This document shows, one piece after another, positions 61,722-64,000 of a DNA stretch of 64,000 nt. Origin of the DNA: Streptococcus infantarius subsp. infantarius ATCC BAA-102. GTDB lineage: Bacteria > Bacillota > Bacilli > Lactobacillales > Streptococcaceae. The stretch lies in NCBI RefSeq assembly GCF_000154985.1, contig NZ_DS572691.1, positions 1 to 64,000 of the forward strand, read 5' to 3'. The translations under genes were made by a program, and so were the position numbers. The notes beneath the pieces are model-generated. The model had not been told where the DNA came from, did no database searches, and was given only the letters and a program-made list of their open reading frames with translations. The stretch's first letter is position 1; each line of letters opens with the position of its first letter.

Positions 61722-61991
61722 TTACCAGCTGGCTTTTGTGACCCCTGGGATTTTTCCTTCGTGAGCAAGATTACGGAAGTTGATACGGCTCATGCCAAAT
61801 TTTTGCATGTAAGCATGAGGACGACCGTCAATGCGGTCACGGTTTTTCAAGCGATTTGGATTTGAGTCGCGTGGTAATTTACGAAGGGCTTCGTAATCAC
61901 CTTTAGCTTTTAGTTCGCGACGCAAGTCTGCGTATTGTTCAATGAGTTTTAATTGTTTATTGTATCTAGCGATTTTTGATTTTTTAGCCAT
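61722..61991 (-). CDS. rpsN2: 30S ribosomal protein S14, zinc-independent (C-minus) paralogue
   Basis: 89 residues; [20 protein letters not shown] to [11 protein letters not shown]. The zinc-binding CxxC pairs of the short S14 type are absent and the protein has the longer N-terminal half, so it needs no zinc. Such copies replace the zinc form in zinc starvation. Two AdcR boxes lie directly upstream. AAAGGAGATATT precedes the start. Confidence 0.93.
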   Translation of the reverse strand: MAKKSKIARYNKQLKLIEQYADLRRELKAKGDYEALRKLPRDSNPNRLKNRDRIDGRPHAYMQKFGMSRINFRNLAHEGKIPGVTKASW

Positions 61992-62006
61992 AATATCTCC
62001 TTTTAG

Positions 62007-62076
62007 TTAACTGGTTAACAAAATTAATTATAACACTTTTAGGTCAAGAATCAAGCGAAAAACCTTAACTAGTTAA
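62007..62076. promoter_or_regulatory. Two AdcR (zinc repressor) boxes upstream of rpsN
   Basis: TTAACTGGTTAA (62007-62018) and TTAACTAGTTAA (62065-62076) both match the streptococcal AdcR motif TTAACNRGTTAA perfectly. The first is 16 bp ahead of the rpsN start codon. Zinc-loaded AdcR should repress the gene. Confidence 0.9.
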
Positions 62077-62093
62077 ATATATTTTTAAAAATA

Positions 62094-62122
62094 TAAAAAA
62101 GAAATCCAAAATTGGATTTCTC
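62094..62122 (-). terminator. Terminator of the flavoprotein gene
   Basis: AGAAATCC (reading leftward), AATTTT, GGATTTCT and T6, just past the stop at 62131. Confidence 0.8.
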
Positions 62123-62130
62123 AACAATTG

Positions 62131-63315
<1,185 letters not shown>

Positions 63316-63524
63316 TCATAAAATATTTCTATCCCGTAGTCAAATGCTAATAGATATTTTTGAAATAGAGTAGCGAGTTTACAGAAAATGATAGAAAGTT
63401 GACACGATTGCGAAAAAAGCCTATCAATTCAAGCTTTAAGCAGTCAAGTAACTGGCTAAAAATTGACAATCAAGTGTTCATGTGTTATCCTTTTCATAAG
63501 TATTTCAATGTAAAAGAGGATATT

Positions 63525-64000
63525 ATGGCAATCGAGAAAACAGTTAGTGAAATTGCTGAGATTCTAGGAGTTAGCCGCCAAGCGGTTAATAATCGTGTTA
63601 AGAATCTCCCAGAAGAAGATGTAGATAAAAATGAAAAAGGTGTTACAGTAGTTAATCGTAGTGGCTTGATCAAATTAGAGGAAATCTATAAAAAAACTAT
63701 TTTTGAAGATGATCCAATTGATGAAGAAACAAAACAACGTGAACTTTTGGAAATTCTAGTTGATGAAAAAAATACAGAGATTACACGTCTCTATGAGCAA
63801 CTAAAAGCTAAGGACAAACAATTGGCTTCAAAAGATGAACAACTTCGAGTGAAAGATGTTCAAATCGGTGAGAAAGACAAGCAACTAGATCAACAACAAC
63901 AATTGACACTAGCTGCTATGGAAGATAGCAAACGTCTTCAACTTGAACTTAATGAAGCTAAGGCTGAGTTTGAAGAAATTCAAACAAAAACAGAAGAAGC
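63525..64000 (+). CDS. rocS: RocS-like chromosome segregation regulator (DUF536), 3' end outside window
   Basis: 158 codons from ATG 63525 (AAGAGG upstream), then cut by the window. The N-terminal helix-turn-helix TVSEIAEILGVSRQAVNNRV is followed by VVNRSGLIKLEEIYKKTIF and a long coiled coil of Glu, Lys and Gln (about 75-158). This matches what I recall of pneumococcal RocS, which links DNA segregation to the cell-division protein CpsD and has a C-terminal amphipathic helix; that end cannot be seen here. Confidence 0.83.
   Translation, partial: MAIEKTVSEIAEILGVSRQAVNNRVKNLPEEDVDKNEKGVTVVNRSGLIKLEEIYKKTIFEDDPIDEETKQRELLEILVDEKNTEITRLYEQLKAKDKQLASKDEQLRVKDVQIGEKDKQLDQQQQLTLAAMEDSKRLQLELNEAKAEFEEIQTKTEE

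Overview
The window looks like the chromosome of a low-GC streptococcus of the Streptococcus bovis/equinus complex (S. gallolyticus, S. infantarius, S. lutetiensis or S. equinus type). The evidence is the gene order (tatD-rnmV-ksgA, rsgA-rpe-thiN-rmuC-yhaM-purR, rpsL-rpsG-fusA-gap-pgk, glnR-glnA), a pilus operon preceded by a GAGCA (GCAGA) pentamer repeat and attenuator, and a blp-like bacteriocin locus whose pheromone resembles the S. gallolyticus gallocin-inducing peptide. All names come from reading the sequence; no database search was made.

Layout. 1-8750: sortase-assembled pilus operon, with a phase-variable leader and attenuator, a small coiled-coil protein, a type I signal peptidase, a 1685-residue LPHTG adhesin, an LPSTG backbone pilin and a class C sortase. 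8800-13640: an ISL3-type transposase remnant, a P1B-type metal ATPase behind a perfect Per box, and a decayed thioester/Cna-B LPSTG adhesin. 13700-16570: tatD, rnmV, a frameshifted DUF1697 gene and ksgA.

16660-34130: an accessory locus of about 17.5 kb lying between ksgA and rsgA, and the most interesting part of the window. It encodes a peptidase-containing ABC exporter and its accessory protein, about 13 intact double-glycine peptides, many small membrane or soluble candidate immunity proteins, a CPBP protease-family protein, a sortase-anchored thioredoxin, a LytTR response regulator, an HPK10 histidine kinase and a convergent 49-residue pheromone precursor. Eleven promoters share one architecture: two 14-bp boxes (consensus ACCGTTTACGACTT) 20-21 bp apart, with the downstream box ending about 27 bp before a -10 hexamer and no usual -35. 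The likely logic is that the pheromone is exported and cleaved by the ABC transporter, sensed by the kinase, and the regulator then switches on exporter, bacteriocin modules, its own operon and the pheromone gene. Modules are separated by near-identical linkers (terminator, promoter and leader-coding start), which should favour cassette exchange; partial duplications and truncated genes show that it happens.

34300-49300 is housekeeping: tRNA-Ser, tRNA-Leu, rsgA-rpe-thiN-rmuC-yhaM, a decayed lipoprotein gene, purR, rpsL-rpsG-fusA, gap, pgk, an ArAE-type membrane protein, and glnR-glnA behind a perfect GlnR box. 49340-55520: glutamate synthase gltB-gltD behind a long inverted repeat. 55600-64000: a LysM/CHAP protein with an internal stop, rnjA with rpoY, tsaB-rimI-tsaD, a MarR regulator divergent from a GNAT gene, zinc-independent rpsN with two AdcR boxes, a BaiN-like flavoprotein, and the start of a rocS-like gene.

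Caution: single-base frameshifts occur in rpoY, rimI, tsaD, the DUF1697 gene, a GNAT gene and a membrane-protein gene, nearly all in A or T runs. tsaD is normally essential, so some of these are probably sequencing errors. Other broken genes (nonsense codons, multiple lesions) look like true decay.
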